From Burkholderia cepacia GG4 (GTDB lineage Bacteria; Pseudomonadota; Gammaproteobacteria; Burkholderiales; Burkholderiaceae): a stretch of DNA of 64,000 nucleotides. Of the stretch, positions 56,248 to 64,000 are shown piece after piece. Position numbers and translations under genes: made by a program. The stretch is taken from contig NC_018514.1 of NCBI RefSeq assembly GCF_000292915.1, forward strand, positions 1,116,001-1,180,000. The letters are read 5' to 3'. Each line of letters opens with the position of its first letter. Position 1 is the first letter of the stretch. Below the pieces are notes generated by a model. It did no database searches. It was not told where the DNA came from and saw nothing but the letters and a program-made list of their open reading frames with translations.

Positions 56248-58548
56248 TCACCCGATCCGCCACCACCTCGGCAGCAGATCGCGCACTTCCCGCCGCCGGT
56301 AACGATCGTCGATCAGATGCACGACGCCCTCGTCGTGTTCGGTGCGAATCACCCGCCCGGCCGCCTGCACGACCTTCTGCAAGCCCGGATACAGATACAT
56401 GTAGTCGTACCCGTTGCCGAAGCGCACGTCCATCGCGCGCCGCATCTGCTCGTTGACGTCGTTGACCTGCGGCAGCCCGAGCGTCGCGATGAACGCGCCG
56501 ATCAGCCGCTCGCCGACCAGGTCCACGCCCTCCGAGAACGCACCACCCAGCACCGCGAAGCCGACACCGCGCCCGCCCGCGTCGAAGCGTGCGAGAAAGG
56601 CATCGCGCTCGCTTTCGGCCATGCCGGGGGCCTGTGCCCACACCGGCACGTCCGGATGGCGCGTCTGCATCAGCGCGACGACGCGTCCGAGATAATCGAA
56701 GCTGCTGAGAAAACCGAGGTAGTTGCCGGGTCGCGTCGCGTACTGCGCGGCGATCAGGTCCGCGATCGGTTCGAGCGAGCGATCGCGGTCGCGCCAGCGC
56801 GTCGATACGTGGCTCGCGACGCGCACGGTCAGCTGCTCGGCACGGAACGGCCCGTCGACGTCGAGCCAGCCCGTATCGCCTGGCAGCCCCAGCGTGTCGC
56901 GATAGAAATGGAACGGGCTCAGCGTGCCGGAAAACAGCACGGTCGCGCGCGCGGCTTCGTAGCGCGGCGCGAGAAAGCCGGCTGGAATCACGTTGCGCAC
57001 GCACAGCGTCGACTGGATACGGCGCCGGCGGCCGGCCGGCGCGACGCCGTCGAGCCCCGACTGGCGCGGCAGCGGCTCGCCGTGCAGCGTCGCATCGAAG
57101 ATCGACGCGCTGTCGAATGCGTCGGCGAGCACGCCGAACTGGATCGCCTCGAAATGAAAGCGCAGCAGCGCGTCGCCGTTCGCGCGCGGTGCATCGGTCA
57201 GGTGTTCGCCGATCGCCGCGACCAGGTTCTGCACGGCCGACACGATCGGGCCCGGAATCTCCGGGTAGGCCGCGTAGCGCTCGGCCTGCGCTCGATTGAC
57301 CGTGCCCCACGCGCGCGCGAGCCGGTCGAACGCCTTGCGCAACGCCGCCGGCGCGGCCTCGCGCGCGGCGGCGAATGCGAACGGGTCGAGCGATGCGCTG
57401 TACATCTTGCGCGCGCGATCGAGCAGGTTGTGCGCCTCGTCGACGAGCACGCCGACGCGCCACTGATTCTGCTGCGCGAGCGTGTGCAGCATCGCGCTGC
57501 CGTCGTAGTAGTAGTTGTAGTCGCCGATCACCATGTCGGACCAGCGCGCGAGTTCCTGTGCGAGGTAGTACGGGCAGACGTCGTGCGCGAGCGCGGCCGT
57601 ACGGACGGTCTCCCGATCGAGCAGCCCGGCGCCGATCGCCGCGTCGCGCGCGGCCGGCAGCCGGTCGTAGAAGCCTTGCGCGAGCGGGCACGATTCGCCG
57701 TGACACGCGCTGTCCGGATGCTCGCACGCCTTGTCGCGCGCGACGAGCTCCAGCACGCGCAGCGGCAGCGCCGGCGTGCCGGCGCCGAGCGTGGTGGCCG
57801 CTTCGAGCGCGAGCGCGCGTCCGGGCGTCTTCGCGGTCAGGAAGAACACATGATCGAGCTCGCCCTCGCCGCACGCCTTCAGCAGCGGGAAGACCGTGCC
57901 GAGCGTCTTGCCGATGCCGGTCGGCGCCTGCGCCATCAGGCAGCGCTCGTCGCGCGCCGCCCGATACACGGAAACCGCCAGCTCGCGCTGCCCGCTGCGG
58001 AACTGCCCGTGCGGAAACGTCAGCGCACGCAGCGCGGCGTCGCGGGCCGTGCGATGTGCGGTCTCGCGCTCGGCCCAGCCGACGAAGCATGCGCACTGTT
58101 CGGCGAAGAATGCGGCGAGCGCGCTCGCGCCCAGCGTTTCCGTCAGCACGGTCTCGCGCTCGGACACGATGTCGAAGTACACGAGCGCGACGTCGATTTC
58201 CGTGAGGGCGCGCGCGTCGCACATCAGATGTGCATAGATCTTCGCCTGCGCCCAGTGCAGCGCGCGGTGATTGGCCGGCATCGCGTCGAGGCTGCCGCGA
58301 TAGGTCTTGATTTCCTCGAGCCGGTTCGCGACCGGATCGTAGCCGTCGGCGCGCCCGCGCACGGTGAGCGTGCCCCACGTGCCGGTCAGCGCGATCTCGG
58401 TCTCGTAGCGCGCGCCGCGATTCGAGGTAACGGCGCCGTGGCCCGCGATGCCTTCGAGCGCGGTCGGCGCGGGCGTGAAACGCAGGTCGAGATCGCCGCG
58501 TCGCGCGGTGAACTCGCACATCGCCCGCACCGCGACGACATAGCTCAT
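56248..58548 (-). CDS. XPD/DinG-type Fe-S DNA helicase with N-terminal PD-(D/E)XK nuclease domain
   Basis: 766 residues from the ATG at 58548, which overlaps the preceding gene by four bases. Residues 1-170 look like a RecB/Cas4-type nuclease: Asp68 in GRADGYD, Glu79-Ile-Lys81 in LEEIKT and Gln101-x3-Tyr105 in WAQAKIYAHL. The helicase has Walker A APTGIGKT near 208-215, four cluster cysteines (275, 282, 287, 325) as in XPD/FANCJ, and VDEAHNL near 369-375. Helicase C-terminal blocks include FSGTLSPF, GAFSEGVDL and QAAGRVIRTEHDEGVVHLID. It should unwind and cut DNA repair intermediates. It is operonic with a FAN1-like nuclease under a LexA-type box. The organisation is reminiscent of Dna2-like nuclease-helicase fusions. 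Confidence 0.92.
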   Translation of the reverse strand: MSYVVAVRAMCEFTARRGDLDLRFTPAPTALEGIAGHGAVTSNRGARYETEIALTGTWGTLTVRGRADGYDPVANRLEEIKTYRGSLDAMPANHRALHWAQAKIYAHLMCDARALTEIDVALVYFDIVSERETVLTETLGASALAAFFAEQCACFVGWAERETAHRTARDAALRALTFPHGQFRSGQRELAVSVYRAARDERCLMAQAPTGIGKTLGTVFPLLKACGEGELDHVFFLTAKTPGRALALEAATTLGAGTPALPLRVLELVARDKACEHPDSACHGESCPLAQGFYDRLPAARDAAIGAGLLDRETVRTAALAHDVCPYYLAQELARWSDMVIGDYNYYYDGSAMLHTLAQQNQWRVGVLVDEAHNLLDRARKMYSASLDPFAFAAAREAAPAALRKAFDRLARAWGTVNRAQAERYAAYPEIPGPIVSAVQNLVAAIGEHLTDAPRANGDALLRFHFEAIQFGVLADAFDSASIFDATLHGEPLPRQSGLDGVAPAGRRRRIQSTLCVRNVIPAGFLAPRYEAARATVLFSGTLSPFHFYRDTLGLPGDTGWLDVDGPFRAEQLTVRVASHVSTRWRDRDRSLEPIADLIAAQYATRPGNYLGFLSSFDYLGRVVALMQTRHPDVPVWAQAPGMAESERDAFLARFDAGGRGVGFAVLGGAFSEGVDLVGERLIGAFIATLGLPQVNDVNEQMRRAMDVRFGNGYDYMYLYPGLQKVVQAAGRVIRTEHDEGVVHLIDDRYRRREVRDLLPRWWRIG

Positions 58549-60239
58549 GCGGACAGCCCCGCCGCTTCGGCCTGCTCGACGTTCGCGCCTGCCCATTCGA
58601 CATCGACCACGCGCACCGGAATGCCGTGCGCGACGCAATACGCGAGCCAGCGCGTCTGGTTGTCCTGCAGCCGGTCGCCGGGGCCCTTCACCTCGATCAG
58701 CTCGTAGCGACGCTCGCCGGGCCAGAACCGGACGAGATCGGGCAGCCCCGAGCGGTTGCTGCGAATATCCGCGAGCAGGCGCGTGAACCACAGCCGCAGA
58801 TGCTCGGCCGGCAGGCATGCCAGCGCCTCGTCGAGCAGTTCGTCGGTCAGCACGCCCCAGAACACGAACGGCGACTGCAGCCCCGCCTTCGTCGCGTAGT
58901 GGCGGCGGATCGTGTCGCGATACGCGCCCGAGTCGAGTTGCGCGAAACAGGCAGCGAACGCATCCGTGCGGCGTAGCGCGAAATCGGGCGCGTGCAGGTC
59001 GGCCGGGCCGCGCTGGAACGGGTGAAAGAACGCGCCGGGCACGGCCGCGAACACGGGCTCCCAGCACAGCAGTCCGAACAGCGAATTGATCAGCGTGTTC
59101 TCGACGTAATGAACCGGCGCGCCGGGCTGCGCAAGATGGTCGCGCACGGCGAATTCGACGCTGACGAACGCTGCGGGCCGCACGAGCACGAGCGTTTCGC
59201 GCGGCACGCCTGGCGCGGCGGTGGCACGTTCGACTCGCTGCCCGAGACGGCGCTGCAAGCGCGGCAGCATCCGCTCGACGCGCTGACGCTCCTCGTCGCT
59301 TTCGAAGCCGCCGCGCGCATCGAGTGCCAGCGCGAGCGCGTCGTCGTCGCGTCCACCGCGCTCGAGCACGCGAATACGCCGATGACGGCTGCCCGGCCAC
59401 GCGCTGCGCGCATACGCGTCGAGCGCGGCGGCCCAGTCGGCGCGGCGCTCGCAGGTCTGCCCGAGCGTGAACAGCAGCTTCGCGCGGCGCGTCGCGAGCC
59501 ACGGCTGCGCGCAGCCCACCGCGTCGATCGCGCGCAGCAGTTCGTCGAACGGCAGGTCGTCCGGCCATGCGTCCAGCGCTTCGCGGCAGGTCTGCAGCGC
59601 AAGATACGCATCGACGTCGGCGCGCTGCTGGAACGCGCGCGACGACGGCGCGAACGGCACGCTTTCGTACTGGAACACGCCGAGATCGGCGAGCACGAAT
59701 TCGCTCCAGTCCTGATGGAGATTGCCGAAGAACATCAGCCGCAGCCGGTCGCATAGCGCGCCAACCGTCACGCGCAGCACGCGATCGCCGGCCTGCTCGC
59801 CCCATGCGTCGAGCGCTTGCGCAACGTCGTGTGCGGGCCGCAACCGTTCGAGCCATTCGGGCTTGCGCTCGCCGGCGTGCGCGGCGAGCGACGGGAACAT
59901 AGTCAGCAGGTCGGCCTTGGTCGACAGCGCGAACAGCTCGTCGAGCGTGAGCGCGGGCGCCTGATCGACCCAGCCGAGTTCGACGAGCGGCGCGGCCGCG
60001 TCGAGCGTGCCGCCGATTTCGTCGTACACGAGCTTGCTCGCGCGGAAATCGCACCCGTTGCGCATCAGCATCCGCACGAGCAACGCGCGCGCCGCCTGCG
60101 GCAGCCGCGCGAAATCCCGCAAAAATGCGTGTTCGCGCTCGTCGAGCAGGTCGTCGTAACGCTCGCCGAGCCAGGCTAGCGCACGTTCGAAATTGGTCAG
60201 GTAGTAAAACGCCGGGGGCGTCGGCGATGCAGGCGTCAC
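58545..60239 (-). CDS. FAN1-like VRR-NUC domain nuclease
   Basis: 564 residues. The N-terminal part has FAN1-like helical features (RDFARLPQAARALLVRMLMR, RLRPAHDVAQALDAWGEQ) and a TPR-like middle (ALDAYARSAWPGSRHRRIRV). The C-terminal VRR-NUC domain carries the catalytic set: Asp501 in SGLPDLVRF, Glu516 and Lys518 in ELIEVKGPGDRL, and Gln528 in DNQTRWL. FAN1 unhooks interstrand crosslinks by cutting flaps in steps of about three bases; the bacterial homologue from Pseudomonas acts on similar DNA. A perfect LexA-type box precedes it by 12 bases. Confidence 0.93.
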   Translation of the reverse strand: MTPASPTPPAFYYLTNFERALAWLGERYDDLLDEREHAFLRDFARLPQAARALLVRMLMRNGCDFRASKLVYDEIGGTLDAAAPLVELGWVDQAPALTLDELFALSTKADLLTMFPSLAAHAGERKPEWLERLRPAHDVAQALDAWGEQAGDRVLRVTVGALCDRLRLMFFGNLHQDWSEFVLADLGVFQYESVPFAPSSRAFQQRADVDAYLALQTCREALDAWPDDLPFDELLRAIDAVGCAQPWLATRRAKLLFTLGQTCERRADWAAALDAYARSAWPGSRHRRIRVLERGGRDDDALALALDARGGFESDEERQRVERMLPRLQRRLGQRVERATAAPGVPRETLVLVRPAAFVSVEFAVRDHLAQPGAPVHYVENTLINSLFGLLCWEPVFAAVPGAFFHPFQRGPADLHAPDFALRRTDAFAACFAQLDSGAYRDTIRRHYATKAGLQSPFVFWGVLTDELLDEALACLPAEHLRLWFTRLLADIRSNRSGLPDLVRFWPGERRYELIEVKGPGDRLQDNQTRWLAYCVAHGIPVRVVDVEWAGANVEQAEAAGLSA

Positions 60240-60251
60240 GAGAATCGATCA

Positions 60252-60267
60252 CTGTACGTTTGTACAG
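60252..60267 (-). promoter_or_regulatory. LexA (SOS) box of the FAN1-like/helicase operon
   Basis: CTGTACGTTTGTACAG on the plus strand, CTGTACAAACGTACAG toward the operon: a perfect CTGT-N8-ACAG. It begins 12 bases before the FAN1-like ATG. A TATGAT-like -10 lies just upstream (60274-60279), so bound LexA would block transcription start. Confidence 0.8.
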
Positions 60268-60340
60268 GTTCGAATCATATCAAATGTGCCGAGAAATGCC
60301 GCACGCGGCAGCGCCGGCCGGTAGGCCGCACCGGCCCCGA

Positions 60341-61219
60341 TCAGAACTGATAATTCACCGACATGTCGAACACGCCGTTCGTCGTCTGCTGCGTGATCGG
60401 GCTGCGCGCCGCGCGGCCGACGAGCTGTTCGATCGCACCGTCCATCGTCACGAACCAGTGCTTGTTGACGAACCAGACCATCGTCACGCCGGCGCCGAAC
60501 GACTTCATCCCCGCGCCCGACGAATAGGTCGGCAACCCGGAACGCGCGGACGCACCCGGGTTCACGCCGAACCAGCTGTTCATGTAGCGCGAATCGGCGA
60601 ACGATACCGTCGGGCCGGCGAACCAGAAGAAGTTCTCGTTGCTGCCCGGCAGCGGCATGTAGGCGGAGAAGTCGCCGACCCAGCCGTTCGAGCCGCCGAT
60701 GCTGCGCCGGACATCCGCGCGCAGCACGAGCGGGAAATCCTTCGAGATCACGTAATCGGCCGCGAGCTTCATCACCGGCGCGGCGTTGATGTTGTCGACG
60801 CCGTTCAGGTGGCCGAGATCGTCGGCCGAGCGGCGCCCGAGGTCATAGCCGACCGACATGCTCACACGCCAGTTCGGCCCGCGCAGCACGTTCGCGCCGA
60901 GCCCCTCGCCCGTCGACAAGAAGAACAGGTCGCGATAGCGCAGGTCGAAATTCGGGCCACCCATCACGCGATAGCGATCCGAGCCCGCATAGCGCGGCTG
61001 CAGCGTCATCGCGGCGCCGACGCTGACCTGCCACGTGGGGACGGTCGGATTGAACAGCTTCTGCAGTGGCACACCCGCCGAGTATTGCCATTCGCCGAGC
61101 GGCGAAGGCGTCTGGGCCGACGCGTCGCGTGCGCCGGCCGCCGCCAACGCGGCGAAGGCCGACAGGCCGGATACGAACCGGCGTGTGCCGGGTGACAGCA
61201 ACGGGCGAGCAACGGTCAT
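60341..61219 (-). CDS. MipA/OmpV family outer membrane protein
   Basis: 292 residues from the ATG at 61219, with ACGGAGACC upstream. A signal peptide (MTVARPLLSPGTRRFVSGLS, cleavage near ASA-Q at 35-36) is followed by an amphipathic beta-strand pattern with alternating hydrophobic residues (GAAMTLQPRYAGSDRYRVMG, GPNFDLRYRDLFFLSTGEGL), ending GVFDMSVNYQF. The terminal Phe is an outer-membrane insertion signal. MipA scaffolds murein enzymes in E. coli, but many relatives are of unknown role, some involved in antibiotic uptake. Confidence 0.93.
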   Translation of the reverse strand: MTVARPLLSPGTRRFVSGLSAFAALAAAGARDASAQTPSPLGEWQYSAGVPLQKLFNPTVPTWQVSVGAAMTLQPRYAGSDRYRVMGGPNFDLRYRDLFFLSTGEGLGANVLRGPNWRVSMSVGYDLGRRSADDLGHLNGVDNINAAPVMKLAADYVISKDFPLVLRADVRRSIGGSNGWVGDFSAYMPLPGSNENFFWFAGPTVSFADSRYMNSWFGVNPGASARSGLPTYSSGAGMKSFGAGVTMVWFVNKHWFVTMDGAIEQLVGRAARSPITQQTTNGVFDMSVNYQF

Positions 61220-61425
61220 CAAGGCGGTCTCCGTCGGTTGCGCGAAACGAACCTGAGGGAAAGCGCGTCGCGTCGGTTCGACTGCCACGGCAGGCAGTCG
61301 ACGTCGCGAACGTAGCGTGCGCTGAATTAGTGAACATCCTACGCGACACGCGCGAAGCCGCAAAGCGCCCGTTGAGCACGGGCACTTTGCCGGATTCCGG
61401 CACGAGACGACGAATGGTTGCGGAA

Positions 61426-61737
61426 TCAGAAACGCTCGATGTGATAGTCGCCGGCGAGTGCGGCCGGACTGCGCGTCGACATCATGCGCGAGAAGCCGTC
61501 CGCGAGCCGCCCGAGCGCAAGCTGCTTCTGGCTTGCGTCCCAGTGCGTGTAGGTGTCGTATGCGGAGTCGTCGAACGACACGGTGACGGCGACCGGGCGG
61601 CCGCTGGCGCGAAAGCCGATATGCAGCACGCCGCCCGGCAACTCCTCGATGTGATAGCGCAACGAACGCGATTCGAAATAGCGGCCCAGCACCTGAGCGA
61701 TCGCGCGCTTGTCCGGCGATTGCACGTGAATGTCCAT
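61426..61737 (-). CDS. Hypothetical small cytoplasmic protein
   Basis: 103 residues from ATG 61737 with a strong AGGAGG site. MDIHVQSPDKRAIAQVLGRY, FESRSLRYHIEELPGGVLHI and VTVSFDDSAYDTYTHWDASQ make a mixed alpha/beta protein without signal or membrane segment. No family recognised. It heads the small-protein cluster and is read in a different frame from the proline-rich gene that runs into it. Confidence 0.7.
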   Translation of the reverse strand: MDIHVQSPDKRAIAQVLGRYFESRSLRYHIEELPGGVLHIGFRASGRPVAVTVSFDDSAYDTYTHWDASQKQLALGRLADGFSRMMSTRSPAALAGDYHIERF

Positions 61738-61952
61738 GATGGTCCTCCTGTCAGTAATCGCGCGGCCGACTGCGTTTCGCTGCACCCGCCCGGCTTCCGC
61801 ATCCGGATCGGCGGCGGCTGCAACGGCGGATCACCCCGGGGCGGGCCCGGTGGCACGGGCGGATCGACCGGATCGTCGTGCTCGGGCAGGGTCGGGTCGG
61901 GATCGACGTCGGGGGTCGGTTCGGGGCGGTGCAGGATGGATCGGGGGTTCAT
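61482..61952 (-). CDS. Proline/aspartate-rich protein, reading frame running into next gene
   Basis: A 156-codon frame from the ATG at 61952, with CTGGAGCGAC upstream. The first 55 residues are a credible disordered protein (MNPRSILHRPEPTPDVDPDP, then PVDPPVPPGPP, then PLQPPPIRMRKPGG) like short Pro/Asp-rich proteins of Burkholderia that normally end near here. The rest lies over the next gene in another frame and has no sense of its own, so a stop has probably been lost or a frameshift occurred near 61785. Confidence 0.5.
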   Translation of the reverse strand: MNPRSILHRPEPTPDVDPDPTLPEHDDPVDPPVPPGPPRGDPPLQPPPIRMRKPGGCSETQSAARLLTGGPSWTFTCNRRTSARSLRCWAAISNRVRCAITSRSCRAACCISAFAPAAARSPSPCRSTTPHTTPTRTGTQARSSLRSGGSRTASRA

Positions 61953-62713
<761 letters not shown>

Positions 62714-62779
62714 CGGCGGCATCCGGGTCAGCGATACGCGGCAGCGTAGCGCCGGGCCGGCGAAAACCGGAGTCAACTG

Positions 62780-62899
62780 ATGAAACGCATGGAACGTGCA
62801 TGGCACGAAGTCAGCGGCGCTGTCGGCGTCGCGGCGCTGGCCGCGATCGAGAGCGCGCTGGTCCTGGCAATCGTCGTGATGACGGGCGTCGGCCACTGA
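62780..62899 (+). CDS. Small single-span membrane protein, 39 residues
   Basis: MKRMERAWHEVSGAVGVAAL, then AAIESALVLAIVVMTGVGH. One hydrophobic span from about residue 12 to 38 follows a charged N-terminus. CCGGAGTCAACTG precedes the ATG. It lies 66 bases after the previous small gene in the same direction. Unknown role; a stress-type small membrane protein is possible. Confidence 0.6.
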   Translation: MKRMERAWHEVSGAVGVAALAAIESALVLAIVVMTGVGH

Positions 62900-63055
62900 C
62901 CGTCGCTTGCGGCCCCGCCCCGGCTGCCGCCGTGGAGGATGTACAAAACGGCTGGCAAATTTCTCCGTGGCCCGGCCGCGTCAGGCCCGATGTGTGCCGA
63001 CCGAACGCGGCACGCGTCCTGCTCCCGGATCGTCTCGCTCACGAAGGAGGCGTTC

Positions 63056-63487
63056 ATGTATCGCGTCAACGAGATCATGTCGCGCGACGTGGTGTGCGTC
63101 GCGCCGACCGACACGATTCGCCATGCGGCCGCATTGATGCAGCGCTTCGACATCGGCGTGCTGCCGGTCTGCGACGGCACCGAACTCGTCGCGATCGTGA
63201 CGGACCGCGACCTTGCGGTGCGCGCACTGTCGCACGGGCATTCCCCCGACACCCCGGTCAAGGCGGTCGCCTCCGCGCCCGTGCAGTGGTGCGTGGAGGA
63301 CGACGGTGTCGGCGATGTGCAGCAGCGGATGGCCGACGTGCAGTTGCACCGGATGCCGGTGCTCGACGGCACGCGGCAGATCGTCGGCATCGTATCGCTG
63401 GGCGACATCGCGACACGCGCAGGCGGCCCGGCACGCGACGAGCTGGCCAATACGCTCGAGGACGTATCGTTGCCGCGCCGCCGCTGA
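63056..63487 (+). CDS. CBS-domain protein
   Basis: 143 residues from the ATG at 63056 with GAAGGAGG seven bases upstream. Two CBS motifs: MYRVNEIMSRDVVCVAPTDT to VAIVTDRDLAVRA (1-60), and VQWCVEDDGVGDVQQRMADV to IVGIVSLGDIATRA (75-125). CBS pairs bind adenosine nucleotides and act as energy sensors. In Burkholderia such stand-alone proteins accompany low-oxygen and stress genes. Confidence 0.9.
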   Translation: MYRVNEIMSRDVVCVAPTDTIRHAAALMQRFDIGVLPVCDGTELVAIVTDRDLAVRALSHGHSPDTPVKAVASAPVQWCVEDDGVGDVQQRMADVQLHRMPVLDGTRQIVGIVSLGDIATRAGGPARDELANTLEDVSLPRRR

Positions 63488-63568
63488 CTTACCCCCTCAC
63501 CAGTGCGCTCGCGCGTCGCGTCGTATGCGCCGCGCCGCTTCGACCAGGAACTTGCGATGACAACGTAC

Positions 63569-63600
63569 CGACCATGCGCGCATGCATACGCGCATGGTCG
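63569..63600. promoter_or_regulatory. 12-bp perfect inverted repeat over the PRC-barrel start
   Basis: CGACCATGCGCG (63569-63580) and CGCGCATGGTCG (63589-63600) with an 8-base loop CATGCATA. Both candidate ATGs of the following gene (63582 and 63594) lie inside. In RNA this would hide them in a stem-loop; in DNA it could be an operator. Confidence 0.7.
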
Positions 63601-64000
63601 GCGACGGCGGCCGCTCGGCCGGCGGGCCGGGGCCCGGCGTGATGGCCGCCCGCACGCTGGAAGGCGAACCCGTGCTGACGTTAGACGGCGACGCTATCGG
63701 CAAGGTCACCCACGTCATGCTCGACGTCCGCTCCGGCCGGATCGCGTACGCGGTCGTGGCGTCGAGCGGTTTTCCGGGACTCGATGACCAGCTGCTCGCG
63801 GTGCCGTGGAACGTGCTGACGCTCGATGTCGAGCGCCGCTGCTTCGTGCTGCCGGTGCCGACCGGGCATGTGCGCGCGGCGCCGGGTTTCGAGAACGATC
63901 GCTGGCCTGTGATAGCGGATCCCGCATGGGCCGAGGCGCTGCACGCGTACTACGGCTCGTCGCCGTACTGGCTGATCGAGGAAGGCGAAACGGCGTTCGA
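63582..64000 (+). CDS. PRC-barrel domain protein (cut by window edge)
   Basis: About 139 codons are visible and the frame is open at the right edge. ATGs at 63582, 63594 and 63642 are possible; homologues known to me keep the GPGPGVMAA stretch, so one of the first two is preferred. PRC-barrel features: EPVLTLDGDAIGKVTHVMLD, SGRIAYAVVASSGFPG and LLAVPWNVLTLDVERRCFVL, then APGFENDRWP. These are soluble stress-related proteins of unclear role. It probably ends shortly beyond the edge. Confidence 0.88.
   Translation, partial: MHTRMVGDGGRSAGGPGPGVMAARTLEGEPVLTLDGDAIGKVTHVMLDVRSGRIAYAVVASSGFPGLDDQLLAVPWNVLTLDVERRCFVLPVPTGHVRAAPGFENDRWPVIADPAWAEALHAYYGSSPYWLIEEGETAF

Noticed and set aside
56317..58707. 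Plus-strand frame of 796 codons opposite the helicase
   Set aside because: Shadow; the helicase motifs on the minus strand are complete.
58549..60252. A single 1334-codon minus-strand frame through the nuclease and helicase region
   Set aside because: The upstream part is a wrong frame over the FAN1-like gene; the real helicase starts at 58548 with a four-base overlap.

Overview
The window looks like Burkholderia, most likely a Burkholderia cepacia complex type and perhaps a secondary replicon. The reasons are very high GC, GC-rich third codon positions, and family relationships (PpkA/FHA type VI secretion, COG4705 membrane protein, RibB with a divergent C-terminal domain, PRC-barrel and CBS stress proteins). 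No rRNA, tRNA, CRISPR array or phage was seen. The species call is inference from protein character, not from a search.

Region 1 (1-1146) is a lower-GC, disturbed edge. It holds the 5' part of an ISNCY-type transposase running off the left end, its IS terminus, and a frameshifted remnant resembling an ADP-ribosyltransferase-fold protein.

Region 2 (1147-31839) is one complete type VI secretion system. Transcribed leftward are tssJ-tssK-tssL-tssM-tagF-ppkA-like kinase-tssA-tssB-tssC-hcp-tssE-tssF-tssG-clpV-vgrG, then a TPR protein and a PAAR-Rhs effector with a 150-residue polymorphic toxin tip that carries a deaminase-like HAE / Cys pair signature. A lipoprotein and an FHA protein (TagH-like) run the other way. 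All 13 core Tss subunits are present. The threonine-phosphorylation switch (kinase, FHA, TagF) is present, but no PppA phosphatase is visible. No immunity gene follows the Rhs tip.

Region 3 (32139-40260) is oxidative metabolism: an aldehyde dehydrogenase, then a three-subunit periplasmic molybdenum oxidase (2Fe-2S subunit, Moco subunit with Tat signal, triheme cytochrome c). Next come an antibiotic-biosynthesis-monooxygenase-like protein and an NADP-dependent oxidoreductase, with a TetR regulator. Two copies of a nearly identical 15-bp palindrome mark the TetR promoter and the oxidoreductase promoter.

Region 4 (40366-50018) is mixed: a chromosomal KfrA-like coiled-coil protein, a COG4705 membrane protein with a small exported partner, a LuxR-type regulator divergent from a hydrolase/RibB-like operon, a HipBA toxin-antitoxin pair, and an Old Yellow Enzyme homologue keeping a 4Fe-4S cysteine motif.

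Region 5 (50060-56193) holds 4-hydroxyphenylpyruvate dioxygenase divergent from an MFS transporter, a divergent MurA paralogue, a VapBC-type toxin-antitoxin pair and an IclR regulator. A repeated 13-bp motif links the IclR gene with the dioxygenase/transporter promoter region.

Region 6 (56248-60267) is a two-gene DNA repair operon: a FAN1-like VRR-NUC nuclease and an XPD/DinG-type iron-sulfur helicase with an N-terminal PD-(D/E)XK nuclease domain. A perfect CTGT-N8-ACAG LexA-type box lies 12 bases before its first gene. This is the most coherent under-described system in the window.

Region 7 (60341-64000) has a MipA/OmpV outer membrane protein and a cluster of small stress-type proteins, ending in a PRC-barrel protein cut by the right edge.
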